Source of the DNA: Muribaculaceae bacterium
Lineage (GTDB): Bacteria; Bacteroidota; Bacteroidia; Bacteroidales; Muribaculaceae
Reading direction: 5' to 3'
Length of the DNA stretch: 64,000 nt
Assembly: GCA_017405965.1 (NCBI GenBank)
Contig: JAFQZK010000001.1
Coordinates: forward strand, 62,001 to 126,000
Shown here piece by piece: positions 15,664 to 23,837 of the stretch. The translations under genes were made by a program, and so were the position numbers. Positions within the stretch are counted from its first letter, which is position 1. Every line of letters begins with the position of its first letter. The notes below the pieces were generated by a model. That model was not told the DNA's origin and ran no database searches. It saw only the letters and a program-made list of their open reading frames with translations.

Positions 15664-16857
15664 TCAGAGTTTTTGACACAGGTACAGAAGATGTTGACTG
15701 TCGCCTGTAGTGGTGCCGAAGATGTAGCAGTCGCCGCCGTCGTGAAGTCGCAGGCGCTTGCGCAGCTCTTGGGCGCTCATGGGGAAATTGCGAACTGCGA
15801 TGTTGGCTCTTGAGATGCCGTTCAGGGCCCTGGACAACTCTTTCTTGTTCATTGTCGTGATGGCTGTGATGGCAAATCGGCGACCGGGAAAATCCATGAC
15901 TTTATTATCCGAAACGAACAAGTGACTGTCGGCCGACAGTGCTTTGACGGCATAGCGTTCAGCAAGCAAGCCGAAGCATCCTGCTTTCATGATGGAGGCA
16001 TTGGGCTCATACAGATAGGCGGCATCGGCATTGGTAGCCAGGAAAGGACCGTCGTTGTCCTGTGACGGCGTATAGATGAGCGCTTGGTCATCGTTCACGC
16101 AGTGGATGGTTGGCTCGCCCTCATGCTCGGCACTCAGCAAGATCAGCATCTCCTTGCATTCGTTGGCTACGCTCACGAGGTGGACTTCGGTAACCCGCTC
16201 GCCCAGGTCACTCACCGCCTTGTGCCAGTCGAGCATAGGCGAGAGTTTGATCAATACGCGATGAGCCGCCTTAAGCAGTGTGTCCCTGAGTTCCAGCACA
16301 TTGGGCGTGCAGTCGTTGATGGCATAGGTGCGACTGTTGTTACTGTCGCGTCGTGCCGGGTCCAGATAGAGCAGGGTAGAGGTTGGATTTGTGTCAAGGT
16401 CTTTCAAGATATCCTCGGCCTCGCCATGAATGACCCTGGCATGATTCAGTCCGAGCAGTTCAAAGTTGTGGCTCGCTGTCTCGCACAGGTGCTCTTGCCG
16501 CTCAACATACACGGCTTGCCGGCAGCCCCTGGCCATGAAGGCAAAGTCCACCCCGAAACCACCCGTCAGGTCGATCAAAGTCTCGCGGCATGACATCGGA
16601 ATACGTTCAAGGATACCACATTTATATATAGCGGTCTGCTGGCTGCTGCATTGTTCCATCGACAGGTGCGACGGATAGATGATGCCGTCGATGGCCGCCC
16701 ATGAGGGCAACTTGCGGCGTGCCGTCTGCCAGCCCTGAATCTGATCCAGTGCCCAGGGCAGATCCACGTCATTGCAGTGACGTGCCTGTAATGCCAGCGT
16801 GCGCACGTCATCGTCGCGGTGTCGCCTCACAAACTCTATTGTTGCCTCGTTCATCAT
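15664..16857 (-). CDS. Class I SAM-dependent methyltransferase with THUMP-like domain
   Basis: 397 residues from the ATG at 16857 (MMNEATIEFVRRH). An upstream ATG at 16905 is possible, but a -7 box (TAACTTTG, minus, 16867-16874) sits between the two, favouring the later one. Methyltransferase core: LIDLTGGFGVDFAFMA (SAM motif I), YVERQE, then LLYLDPARRD in the position of the catalytic DPPR-like motif; the C-terminal part ends in FGTTTGDSQHLLYLCQKL, the THUMP-like domain of this Bacteroidetes family. RNA is the probable substrate by family; the position modified is unknown. Confidence 0.82.
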   Translation of the reverse strand: MMNEATIEFVRRHRDDDVRTLALQARHCNDVDLPWALDQIQGWQTARRKLPSWAAIDGIIYPSHLSMEQCSSQQTAIYKCGILERIPMSCRETLIDLTGGFGVDFAFMARGCRQAVYVERQEHLCETASHNFELLGLNHARVIHGEAEDILKDLDTNPTSTLLYLDPARRDSNNSRTYAINDCTPNVLELRDTLLKAAHRVLIKLSPMLDWHKAVSDLGERVTEVHLVSVANECKEMLILLSAEHEGEPTIHCVNDDQALIYTPSQDNDGPFLATNADAAYLYEPNASIMKAGCFGLLAERYAVKALSADSHLFVSDNKVMDFPGRRFAITAITTMNKKELSRALNGISRANIAVRNFPMSAQELRKRLRLHDGGDCYIFGTTTGDSQHLLYLCQKL

Positions 16858-17069
16858 ATCGCCCTGCAAAGTTACGCTTTTTATGGCAGTATCGTGTTCA
16901 TTCACGACTATTTATTGCAAAAGGCCAATAAAATATACGTTTTAAAAAATAATGTAAAAAAATCACATCTTTATCAGTGCTTTCCCGATTTTTGTTCCTA
17001 TATTTGCAGGGTCATTAAGATAGTAATTTAGGCAATCATGATTGCTATTGTATTTTTTAACCTTTTAAC

Positions 17070-18473
17070 ATGAATCTCATGAAGATTAGTAACATTCTAA
17101 AAACTGGTGTTCTGGCCGCTTTCGCATTCGCAACAATTAACGCAACAGCTTCCAACATCAATGAGAATGCTGCACGCAAAGCAGCAATGAATTTTCTCCA
17201 GCGTAACAAGACTGCCACATTCAAGGCTTCTTCCACCAATGCCATCAGATTGGCTCATGCCGAGGCTTCGAAGCAAGGTGGCAATGCTTACTATGTGTTC
17301 AACATTGATGGCGGCGGTTGGGTGATTATCGCCGGTGATGACCGCGCCAACTCGGTCCTGGCCTACAACAACAATGGCTCCATCGACATGAGCAACCTGC
17401 CCAGCAACATGAAGGGCTACATGGACATGTACAAGAGTCAGATTGAATTCATGCAGGACTACAAGGGCGAAGTGGTGCCTATCAAAGCACCCAGTCGCAG
17501 GGAACCCATTGGACCGCTGATGAAGACCGATTGGGCCCAGAACAACCCATTCAACCTGCAGTGCCCGATGCTGTCAGGCGGTTTGAGCATCGTGGGCTGT
17601 GCCGGCTTGGCAATGGCTCAGATTCTTAACTACTGGGAGTATCCTAAGGAGTGCAGCGGTCTGCCTTCCTATCGCAATGAGTACAATTCCACTTACCTGC
17701 CCAGCTTGCCTGCAACCACCTTTGACTACGACCTGATTCTTGATCATTACAGCATTTGGCGTAACGATACGTTGTTCCTGCTGAGAACCACTCAGGAAGA
17801 GAAGGACGAGGTGGCCAAGTTGTGCCGTTACGCTTCTCAGTCTTGCAGGATGAATTTCTCACCTGACGGCAGTGGCTCCACTGTCACCAAGCAGAAGCAT
17901 GGCTTTGTGGAGATGGGCTTCTCGGATGATGCCAAAATCGTAGGTATCTATGCTTGGCCCACTCGTGAGACCTGGAACACCGAGGATTATAGCGACGAGG
18001 ATTGGGTTGCGCTCATGACCGCACAGCTCGAAGCTCATCACCCCATTCCCTATTCAGTGGAGAATGACGATGGTCACGCCTTTGTGATTGACGGTATCGA
18101 TGCCGATGGTCTGTTCCACATCAACTGGGGCTGGTATGGCAAGTGTGACGGTTGGTTCCAGTATGGCGCTTTCGACGTGACTCCGTCGGGCACCACCCTG
18201 CATTACAACGACTACGCGTTCATGATCATTGACCTCTATCCCTATGAGGGTTATGTTTCGCCCAACGATCCCAGCGCCACCAACATCATGTATGGCGACC
18301 TCAACGACGACGGCGTGATCAACATCACCGACGTGACCATGCTGGTCAACATCGTGATGTCGGATAACCCCGATTCGGCCAGCGTTCCTGCTGCCGACTT
18401 TGATCAGAACGGTGTTGTAAACATCACCGATGTGACGATGCTTATCAACTACGTGATGAGCTTGACCGAGTAA
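17070..18473 (+). CDS. Exported C10 (streptopain-like) cysteine peptidase with dockerin
   Basis: 467 residues. Signal peptide about 1-27; propeptide-like inhibitor region about 30-140 (YYVFNIDGGGWVIIAGDD); peptidase domain with NNPFNLQCP, catalytic C177 in VGCAGLAMAQ, catalytic H336 in DGHAFVIDG and the NWGWYG tryptophan motif. Residues about 407-467 form a type I dockerin: GDLNDDGVINITDVTMLVN and DFDQNGVVNITDVTMLIN, both calcium loops intact. The domain order matches SpeB/interpain zymogens. A -7 box TATATTTG (16999-17006) precedes it. Two hairpins follow. The dockerin suggests surface docking, but no cohesin is in the window. Confidence 0.92.
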   Translation: MNLMKISNILKTGVLAAFAFATINATASNINENAARKAAMNFLQRNKTATFKASSTNAIRLAHAEASKQGGNAYYVFNIDGGGWVIIAGDDRANSVLAYNNNGSIDMSNLPSNMKGYMDMYKSQIEFMQDYKGEVVPIKAPSRREPIGPLMKTDWAQNNPFNLQCPMLSGGLSIVGCAGLAMAQILNYWEYPKECSGLPSYRNEYNSTYLPSLPATTFDYDLILDHYSIWRNDTLFLLRTTQEEKDEVAKLCRYASQSCRMNFSPDGSGSTVTKQKHGFVEMGFSDDAKIVGIYAWPTRETWNTEDYSDEDWVALMTAQLEAHHPIPYSVENDDGHAFVIDGIDADGLFHINWGWYGKCDGWFQYGAFDVTPSGTTLHYNDYAFMIIDLYPYEGYVSPNDPSATNIMYGDLNDDGVINITDVTMLVNIVMSDNPDSASVPAADFDQNGVVNITDVTMLINYVMSLTE

Positions 18474-18483
18474 CGGTGACAGC

Positions 18484-18550
18484 CAGTTTCACAATGAGGT
18501 GAAACTGTAGAAACAAGGGGAGATGCAAGTAAATTGCGTCTCCTCGTTTT
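18484..18550 (+). terminator. Double hairpin terminator after the C10 peptidase
   Basis: First hairpin CAGTTTCAC / GTGAAACTG (18484-18507), then GGAGATGCAA / TTGCGTCTCC followed by TCGTTTTT. The second stem resembles the REP palindrome core, so it may be a REP copy reused as a terminator. Confidence 0.75.
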
Positions 18551-18696
18551 TAATAGCATTAAGTAGCCGTAATTCAGCATGTTAAGTGTTTGGAGGCCGA
18601 ATAATTCCTTTCTCGGTGAACGTTTATTTTCGGATAATTCATTTCTATTTGGCAAAATATGTTTATCTTTGCCATTTGGACAATACTTTTGATACA

Positions 18697-18873
18697 ATGA
18701 CAACTGGCAACATAATACGTTTCGTGTGCATTCTGCTCTTGTGGCTGGGCTTGTGTTGGCTCTTGCTCACCAGGGCTGCGCGAATTGACTTCATGGTGAT
18801 TTTCACCATAGTGGCTTCGGGTATCATCGTGTTTGTCCCTCTCTACAAGAAGTATGTGAGAAAAAAAGACTAA
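18697..18873 (+). CDS. Small two-helix membrane protein upstream of dxs
   Basis: 58 residues from the ATG at 18697. Two hydrophobic helices (IIRFVCILLLWLGLCWLLL and FMVIFTIVASGIIVFVPLY) and a basic tail KKYVRKKD. A -7 box TATCTTTG (18664-18671) lies 25 nt upstream. It ends 3 bp before dxs, so it leads the dxs-trkA-trkH transcript. Family not recognised; inner-membrane location is inferred from the helices. Confidence 0.7.
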   Translation: MTTGNIIRFVCILLLWLGLCWLLLTRAARIDFMVIFTIVASGIIVFVPLYKKYVRKKD

Positions 18874-18876
18874 GAC

Positions 18877-20796
18877 ATGACAATCAAACCATATATCAAA
18901 GAAAACTGCCCGCTACTGGCACAAATTGATTCGCCTGCCGACTTGAGAAAGCTCAATGTTGATCAGCTGCCTCAAGTGTGCGACGAGTTGAGGCAATTCA
19001 TGATACATGAGCTCTCGAGCAACCCGGGGCACTTTGCATCGAGCATGGGAGCCGTCGAGATTGTGGTGGCGCTGCATTATGTGTTCAACACTCCCGATGA
19101 CCGCTTGGTATGGGACGTTGGGCATCAGGCTTATGCCCACAAGATCTTGACGGGACGGCGAGACCAGTTTGATGATAACCGTAAACTTGACGGCTTGAGC
19201 GGATTTCCCAGTCCGGCCGAAAGCGAATATGACACTTTCACTGCAGGTCATGCTTCCAACTCCATATCGGCTGCCCTGGGTATGGCGATTGCCGCCGAGC
19301 TGCAAGACAACCGGGATCGCAAGGTCGTGGCGGTAATCGGTGACGCGAGCATCAGCGGCGGCTTGGCCTTTGAGGGCATCAACAATGCCACCACCAACCC
19401 CAACAACCTGATTATCGTTTTGAATGACAACGATATGGCGATTGACGCCAACGTGGGTGCATTGAGCTCCTATATGAGCGACCTGCACACGTCTCACCGC
19501 TATAACAAGTTGCGCTACAAGACCTATCAGTTCTTGCGTCGCCACAATGTCATTAACGATAACCGCAAGGGACTGATCATGCGTTTCAGCAACGCATTGA
19601 AGTCTCTTTTCTCGGGACAGCAGAATATTTTCGAAGGTCTGAACATCCGTTATTTCGGACTCTACGACGGGCATGACGTGAAGCGACTGGTCAAGGTGTT
19701 CAGGGAAATCAAGGACATGACCGGCCCCAAACTGGTGCACGTGCGCACCGTCAAGGGCAAGGGCTTCGCTCCTGCCGAGGCCGATCCTGCCACATGGCAT
19801 GCTCCTGGCAAGTTTGATGAGGAAACCGGTGAGCGTGTCAAGGGCGGCAAGGAAGGACCTCTCAAGTATCAGGATGTGTTTGGAAAAACACTGGTTGAGC
19901 TTGCCGAGAAGAATGATAAGATAGTGGGCATCACTGCTGCAATGCCCAGTGGCACATCGATGTCGCTGATGCTTGAAGCAATGCCCAGGAGAGCCTTTGA
20001 CGTGGGTATCAGCGAGGGCCATGCGGTGACTTTTGCCGGCGGACTGGCCAAGGACGGCATGCATCCCTATTGCGCCATCTACAGCACCTTCCTGCAGCGT
20101 GGCTATGACTCGATCATCCACGATGTGGCCATTCAGGGGCTGCCGGTGACCTTCTGCATCGATCGCGGTGGTATTGTGGGTGAGGACGGTGTGACGCATC
20201 ACGGACTATTTGACTTGGCTTACCTGCGTTGCATTCCAGGCATGACAGTCGCTTCTCCCATCAATGAGCACGACCTGCGCAACCTCATGTTCACTGCTCA
20301 GCTCGAGGGCATGGGACCGTTTGCCATCCGTTATCCGCGAGGCAAGGGTGTGCTCACCGACTGGCGCAACGAGATGCAGGCGTTGCCAGTGGGCCGTGGA
20401 CGCTGCCTCAGGCAAGGCCAGAACGTGGCTGTGCTGAGCATCGGTCACATCGGCAACGAGGTCATCAAGGCTCTTGATCAGTTGGCCGAGGAGGGTATTA
20501 TGGCCGGGCATTACGACATGATTTTCCTCAAGCCCATCGATGAGGATATCCTCAAGGAAGCCACCACGCGTTACGATGCCATCATCACCATCGAGGACGG
20601 CACCGTGGTGGGTGGATTGGGATCGGCGGTGGCCGAGTGGATGGTCCGCAACAACTGCAAGACTCGGTTGCGCATGCTTGGTGTGCAGGATGAGTTTGTG
20701 CATCAAGGCACTGTAGCCGAGTTGTATCAACGCTGCGGCATGGACGCGCAATCGCTCATGGCTGCGGTCAAGGAGATGCTGACGCAAGTTAAGTAA
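18877..20796 (+). CDS. dxs: 1-deoxy-D-xylulose-5-phosphate synthase
   Basis: 639 residues, full length. Motifs: SNPGHFASSMGAVEIVVALH, WDVGHQAYAHKILTGR, GHASNSISAALGMA, thiamine diphosphate site GDASISGGLAFEGINNA..NDNDM, the pyrimidine domain (ISEGHAVTFAGGLA), DRGGIVGEDGVTHHG and the transketolase C-terminal domain. It condenses pyruvate and glyceraldehyde 3-phosphate in the first step of the MEP isoprenoid pathway. The TPP motif reads GDAS where many homologues have GDGA. Lies in an apparent operon with the potassium genes trkA and trkH, a pairing without obvious metabolic logic. Confidence 0.97.
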   Translation: MTIKPYIKENCPLLAQIDSPADLRKLNVDQLPQVCDELRQFMIHELSSNPGHFASSMGAVEIVVALHYVFNTPDDRLVWDVGHQAYAHKILTGRRDQFDDNRKLDGLSGFPSPAESEYDTFTAGHASNSISAALGMAIAAELQDNRDRKVVAVIGDASISGGLAFEGINNATTNPNNLIIVLNDNDMAIDANVGALSSYMSDLHTSHRYNKLRYKTYQFLRRHNVINDNRKGLIMRFSNALKSLFSGQQNIFEGLNIRYFGLYDGHDVKRLVKVFREIKDMTGPKLVHVRTVKGKGFAPAEADPATWHAPGKFDEETGERVKGGKEGPLKYQDVFGKTLVELAEKNDKIVGITAAMPSGTSMSLMLEAMPRRAFDVGISEGHAVTFAGGLAKDGMHPYCAIYSTFLQRGYDSIIHDVAIQGLPVTFCIDRGGIVGEDGVTHHGLFDLAYLRCIPGMTVASPINEHDLRNLMFTAQLEGMGPFAIRYPRGKGVLTDWRNEMQALPVGRGRCLRQGQNVAVLSIGHIGNEVIKALDQLAEEGIMAGHYDMIFLKPIDEDILKEATTRYDAIITIEDGTVVGGLGSAVAEWMVRNNCKTRLRMLGVQDEFVHQGTVAELYQRCGMDAQSLMAAVKEMLTQVK

Positions 20797-20819
20797 CCAA
20801 ATCAAGAATAACAAGAGAT

Positions 20820-22151
20820 ATGAGAATCGTTATTGCAGGCGCTGGAGAAGTCGGGACGCATCTGGCCAAGATGCTGAGCGACGAGGAGCAGGATATCATC
20901 GTCATGGACGTTGATAACAAGAAACTCGAGCCTCTCGAGAATTACAACCTGCTCACCCATCAGGGAAGCGCTATTTCATTCAGCGACTTGAATGCGATCA
21001 AAACCGGCTACTGCGATCTGTTCATCGCAGTTACCAAGAGCGAGGCCCGCAACATTCTGGCCTGTTCAATGGCCAAGAACCTGGGTGCCAAGAAGACTGT
21101 CGCGCGCATCGACAATGATGAATTCTTCAATGCCAGGTGGAAAGAGCACATCAACAAACTTGACATCGACCACTTGATCTATCCCGAGATGCTGGCGGCC
21201 AAAGAAATATCCAGCGCGCTCAAGCGCACCTGGGCCCGCAATTGGTTTGAACTCTTTGACGGTGAGCTGATTGTGGTGGGTGTGAAGATTCGTTCCAATG
21301 CCCGCATCGTCAATCAGATGCTTCGGGATGTCTCCAACATCAGCCACTACCTGCATGTGTCTGCCATCAAGCGCAACCGCGAGATCATCATTCCTCGTGG
21401 TGATGACCGTGTGCTGGAGAATGACATCATTTACATCGCGACGACCAGGGATCATATCGACGAGGTGCGTGAGGCTTGTGGAAAGGTGCAGACTCCTGTT
21501 GCTAACGTATTGATTGTCGGCGGTAACGATATCGCCGAGCAGCTAGTCAAGAAATTGGGTAAAACTGTTGACATTAAGATCATCGAGAGCGACCCGGCCC
21601 GTTGTGACGAGTTGTCGCAACGTTATCCTAACTGCAGGCTGGTACAGGGCAACTTCAGCGACTCGGAACTCTACGAGGAGGAGAGTATCGGCTCTTATGA
21701 TGCCTTTATCGCCCTGGGCGATAACAGTGCCGTGAACATGATGTCGTGTATGATCGCTAAGACCAATGGTGTCCCCAAAACCATTGCCCAGGTCGAAGAC
21801 ATTCAGTTCATCTACGAGGCCGAGGCGCTCAACATCGGCACCATCGTCAACAAGAAGCTTCTCGCCTCGAGCCGCATTTACCAGATCATGATCGACTCCG
21901 ACGAGGACAACGCGCGTTGCCTCGCGTTACCCGATGCCGAGGTGGCCGAAGTCATCGTCAAGGAAGGCGATAAGGTGACTCGCACCGAGGTGAAGAACCT
22001 TAAACTCAGCCGCGATTTCACCATTGCAGGACTGGTGCGTGACGGCAAGGGTTATCTGGTTGACGGCAACACCACGATCATGCCGGGTGACCATGTCGTG
22101 GTATTCTGTCTGCAAGGAGCGATGCACAAACTCGATAAATACTTCTCATAA
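20820..22151 (+). CDS. trkA: Trk potassium uptake regulatory subunit TrkA
   Basis: 443 residues with two RCK halves: nucleotide site 1 MRIVIAGAGEVGTHLAKML with MDVD, site 2 VLIVGGNDIAEQLVKKLG with IIESDPARCDEL, each followed by a TrkA_C domain (KVTRTEVKNLKL, DHVVVFC). It binds NAD(H)/ATP and gates TrkH at the inner face of the cytoplasmic membrane. Its stop is 1 bp before the trkH start. Confidence 0.96.
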   Translation: MRIVIAGAGEVGTHLAKMLSDEEQDIIVMDVDNKKLEPLENYNLLTHQGSAISFSDLNAIKTGYCDLFIAVTKSEARNILACSMAKNLGAKKTVARIDNDEFFNARWKEHINKLDIDHLIYPEMLAAKEISSALKRTWARNWFELFDGELIVVGVKIRSNARIVNQMLRDVSNISHYLHVSAIKRNREIIIPRGDDRVLENDIIYIATTRDHIDEVREACGKVQTPVANVLIVGGNDIAEQLVKKLGKTVDIKIIESDPARCDELSQRYPNCRLVQGNFSDSELYEEESIGSYDAFIALGDNSAVNMMSCMIAKTNGVPKTIAQVEDIQFIYEAEALNIGTIVNKKLLASSRIYQIMIDSDEDNARCLALPDAEVAEVIVKEGDKVTRTEVKNLKLSRDFTIAGLVRDGKGYLVDGNTTIMPGDHVVVFCLQGAMHKLDKYFS

Positions 22152-22152
22152 A

Positions 22153-23634
22153 ATGCCGCGTCGAGCCAATCAACATATCAATTTCGCCATTGTGCTGCGT
22201 GTGCAGGGCTGGCTGCTGCTCATCGAGGCGGCTTTCATGTTGTTGCCCCTGGGTGTCTCGTGGTTCCTGGATGAGCCGACAGCGTTGAGGGCCTTCATCT
22301 ACAGCACTGCCATTACAGCCGGTGCGGGTGCCATCATGGCATTCGGCATAAAACCGCGCACGAGTTCGATGCACAAGCGCGAGGGACTGATGCTCACGGC
22401 CATCATTTGGGTGTTCTTCTCGTTGTTCGGCATGTTGCCCTATCTGTTCTCCGACACCTTCAACAACGTGACCGACGCATTCTTCGAGACGATGGCGGGA
22501 TTCACCACCACGGGCTCGAGTGTCATCAGGTATGTCGAGGAGATTCCGCGTGGCATCCTGTTCTGGCGTGCGATGACGCAGTGGATCGGCGGCATGGGAA
22601 TCATCTTGTTCACGCTGGCTGTCATTCCCATGCTCAACCAGAAAGGGGGTATCGCCCTGTTTAATGCCGAGGTGACAGGCATCACTCACGAGCGCATGCG
22701 TCCCCGTGTGAGCCAGACGGCAAAGGACTTGTGGGCCATCTACATCGGCCTCACTGTATTGCTCACGATACTGCTGTATCTTGGCCCGATGGATTGGTTC
22801 GATGCCGTGTGTCACGCCATGACCACCACATCGACAGGAGGTTATTCCACTAAGAACATCGGCCTTGACTACTGGCAATCCAGCTATGTGTTCATTGTGG
22901 TCATCATCTTCATGTTCATCGGCGGTATCAGCTTCTCCATCATCATTGCTGCCATGCGCGGCAATTTCAATCGCATCAGGCACAACAACACCCTGCGATG
23001 GTACTGCATGACAACCTTGATCACCACTGTGGGCATCTTCTTGTACATGATCTATATGGGCTTCCTCGATACCCATAAGGACAGGTTCATCTATGGTGCG
23101 TTCGACACGCTGTCGGCAATCACGTCAACCGGTTTCTCGACCTTTGATTACGAGAACAGCGGCGAGTTTGTCACGGTTATACTGATGGTGATGATGTTCT
23201 TCGGAGGCATGGCCGGCTCAACATCTGGTGGCGCTAAAATGGACCGCCTCATCGTGCTTCTGAAAAATACCGCCAACGAGTTCTATCGTTTGCTGCACAC
23301 CAACTCGGTGCGTTCGGTGCACATCGACGGCAAGCCCGTCCCCAATCATGTGGTTAGCAAGGTGAACACCTTCTTCACCGTCTATATCTTGATCATCATG
23401 GTGGTGGCTTTGTATCTCACCTTCTACGGCATACCCGTGTTTGACGCGATGTACACTTCGATGTCGGCCATCAGCAATGTGGGTATCGGGCACGGCGTGA
23501 CCGGTTCGGGTGGATCGTGGGTTGCCCTGCATCCCGGTGCCAAGTGGGTTCTGGCGTTCGAGATGATGGTCGGACGTCTCGAGTTGTTCACCGTCCTGGT
23601 CATCTTCACCCGCTCGTTCTGGAAGAAGGACTGA
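22153..23634 (+). CDS. trkH: Trk potassium uptake channel subunit TrkH
   Basis: 493 residues; start at 22153 (MPRRANQHINFAIVLRVQ) chosen because it follows trkA directly, whereas the longer frame would overlap trkA by more than 120 bp. About ten membrane helices. The four selectivity-filter segments are visible: TTTGSSV, TTSTGGYST, TSTGFST and SNVGIGHG. Transports potassium together with TrkA. Ends before a strong terminator. Confidence 0.96.
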   Translation: MPRRANQHINFAIVLRVQGWLLLIEAAFMLLPLGVSWFLDEPTALRAFIYSTAITAGAGAIMAFGIKPRTSSMHKREGLMLTAIIWVFFSLFGMLPYLFSDTFNNVTDAFFETMAGFTTTGSSVIRYVEEIPRGILFWRAMTQWIGGMGIILFTLAVIPMLNQKGGIALFNAEVTGITHERMRPRVSQTAKDLWAIYIGLTVLLTILLYLGPMDWFDAVCHAMTTTSTGGYSTKNIGLDYWQSSYVFIVVIIFMFIGGISFSIIIAAMRGNFNRIRHNNTLRWYCMTTLITTVGIFLYMIYMGFLDTHKDRFIYGAFDTLSAITSTGFSTFDYENSGEFVTVILMVMMFFGGMAGSTSGGAKMDRLIVLLKNTANEFYRLLHTNSVRSVHIDGKPVPNHVVSKVNTFFTVYILIIMVVALYLTFYGIPVFDAMYTSMSAISNVGIGHGVTGSGGSWVALHPGAKWVLAFEMMVGRLELFTVLVIFTRSFWKKD

Positions 23635-23679
23635 CGCGAGTAAAGTATCAACCTTATAATAAACTATGGTTTTTAGTTG

Positions 23680-23706
23680 GCATGGCTGTTTTAGCCATGC
23701 TTTTTT
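23680..23706 (+). terminator. Terminator of the dxs-trkA-trkH transcript
   Basis: Perfect 8-bp stem GCATGGCT / AGCCATGC, 5-nt loop, followed by TTTTTT. Confidence 0.88.
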
Positions 23707-23714
23707 CTGTTGCT

Positions 23715-23746
23715 CTTGCAGATATCAGTTTAATTATGTAATTTTG
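23715..23746 (+). promoter_or_regulatory. Promoter for the 743-residue exported protein
   Basis: CTTG (23715-23718, one change from TTTG), 20 bp, TAATTTTG (23739-23746). Leaves a 5' leader of roughly 85 nt. Confidence 0.65.
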
Positions 23747-23837
23747 CTTTAATTTTATAGCGATGAATATTCAAGTACAACTAATTATCATTACCTTGTC
23801 ATTGAATCCTTCTTTATTAACCTAATAAACTTTAACA

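Noticed and set aside
18913-20202. 429-codon open frame antisense to dxs
   Set aside because: Dxs has full-length conserved motifs on the plus strand; the antisense frame is open because of codon bias and shows no family motif.
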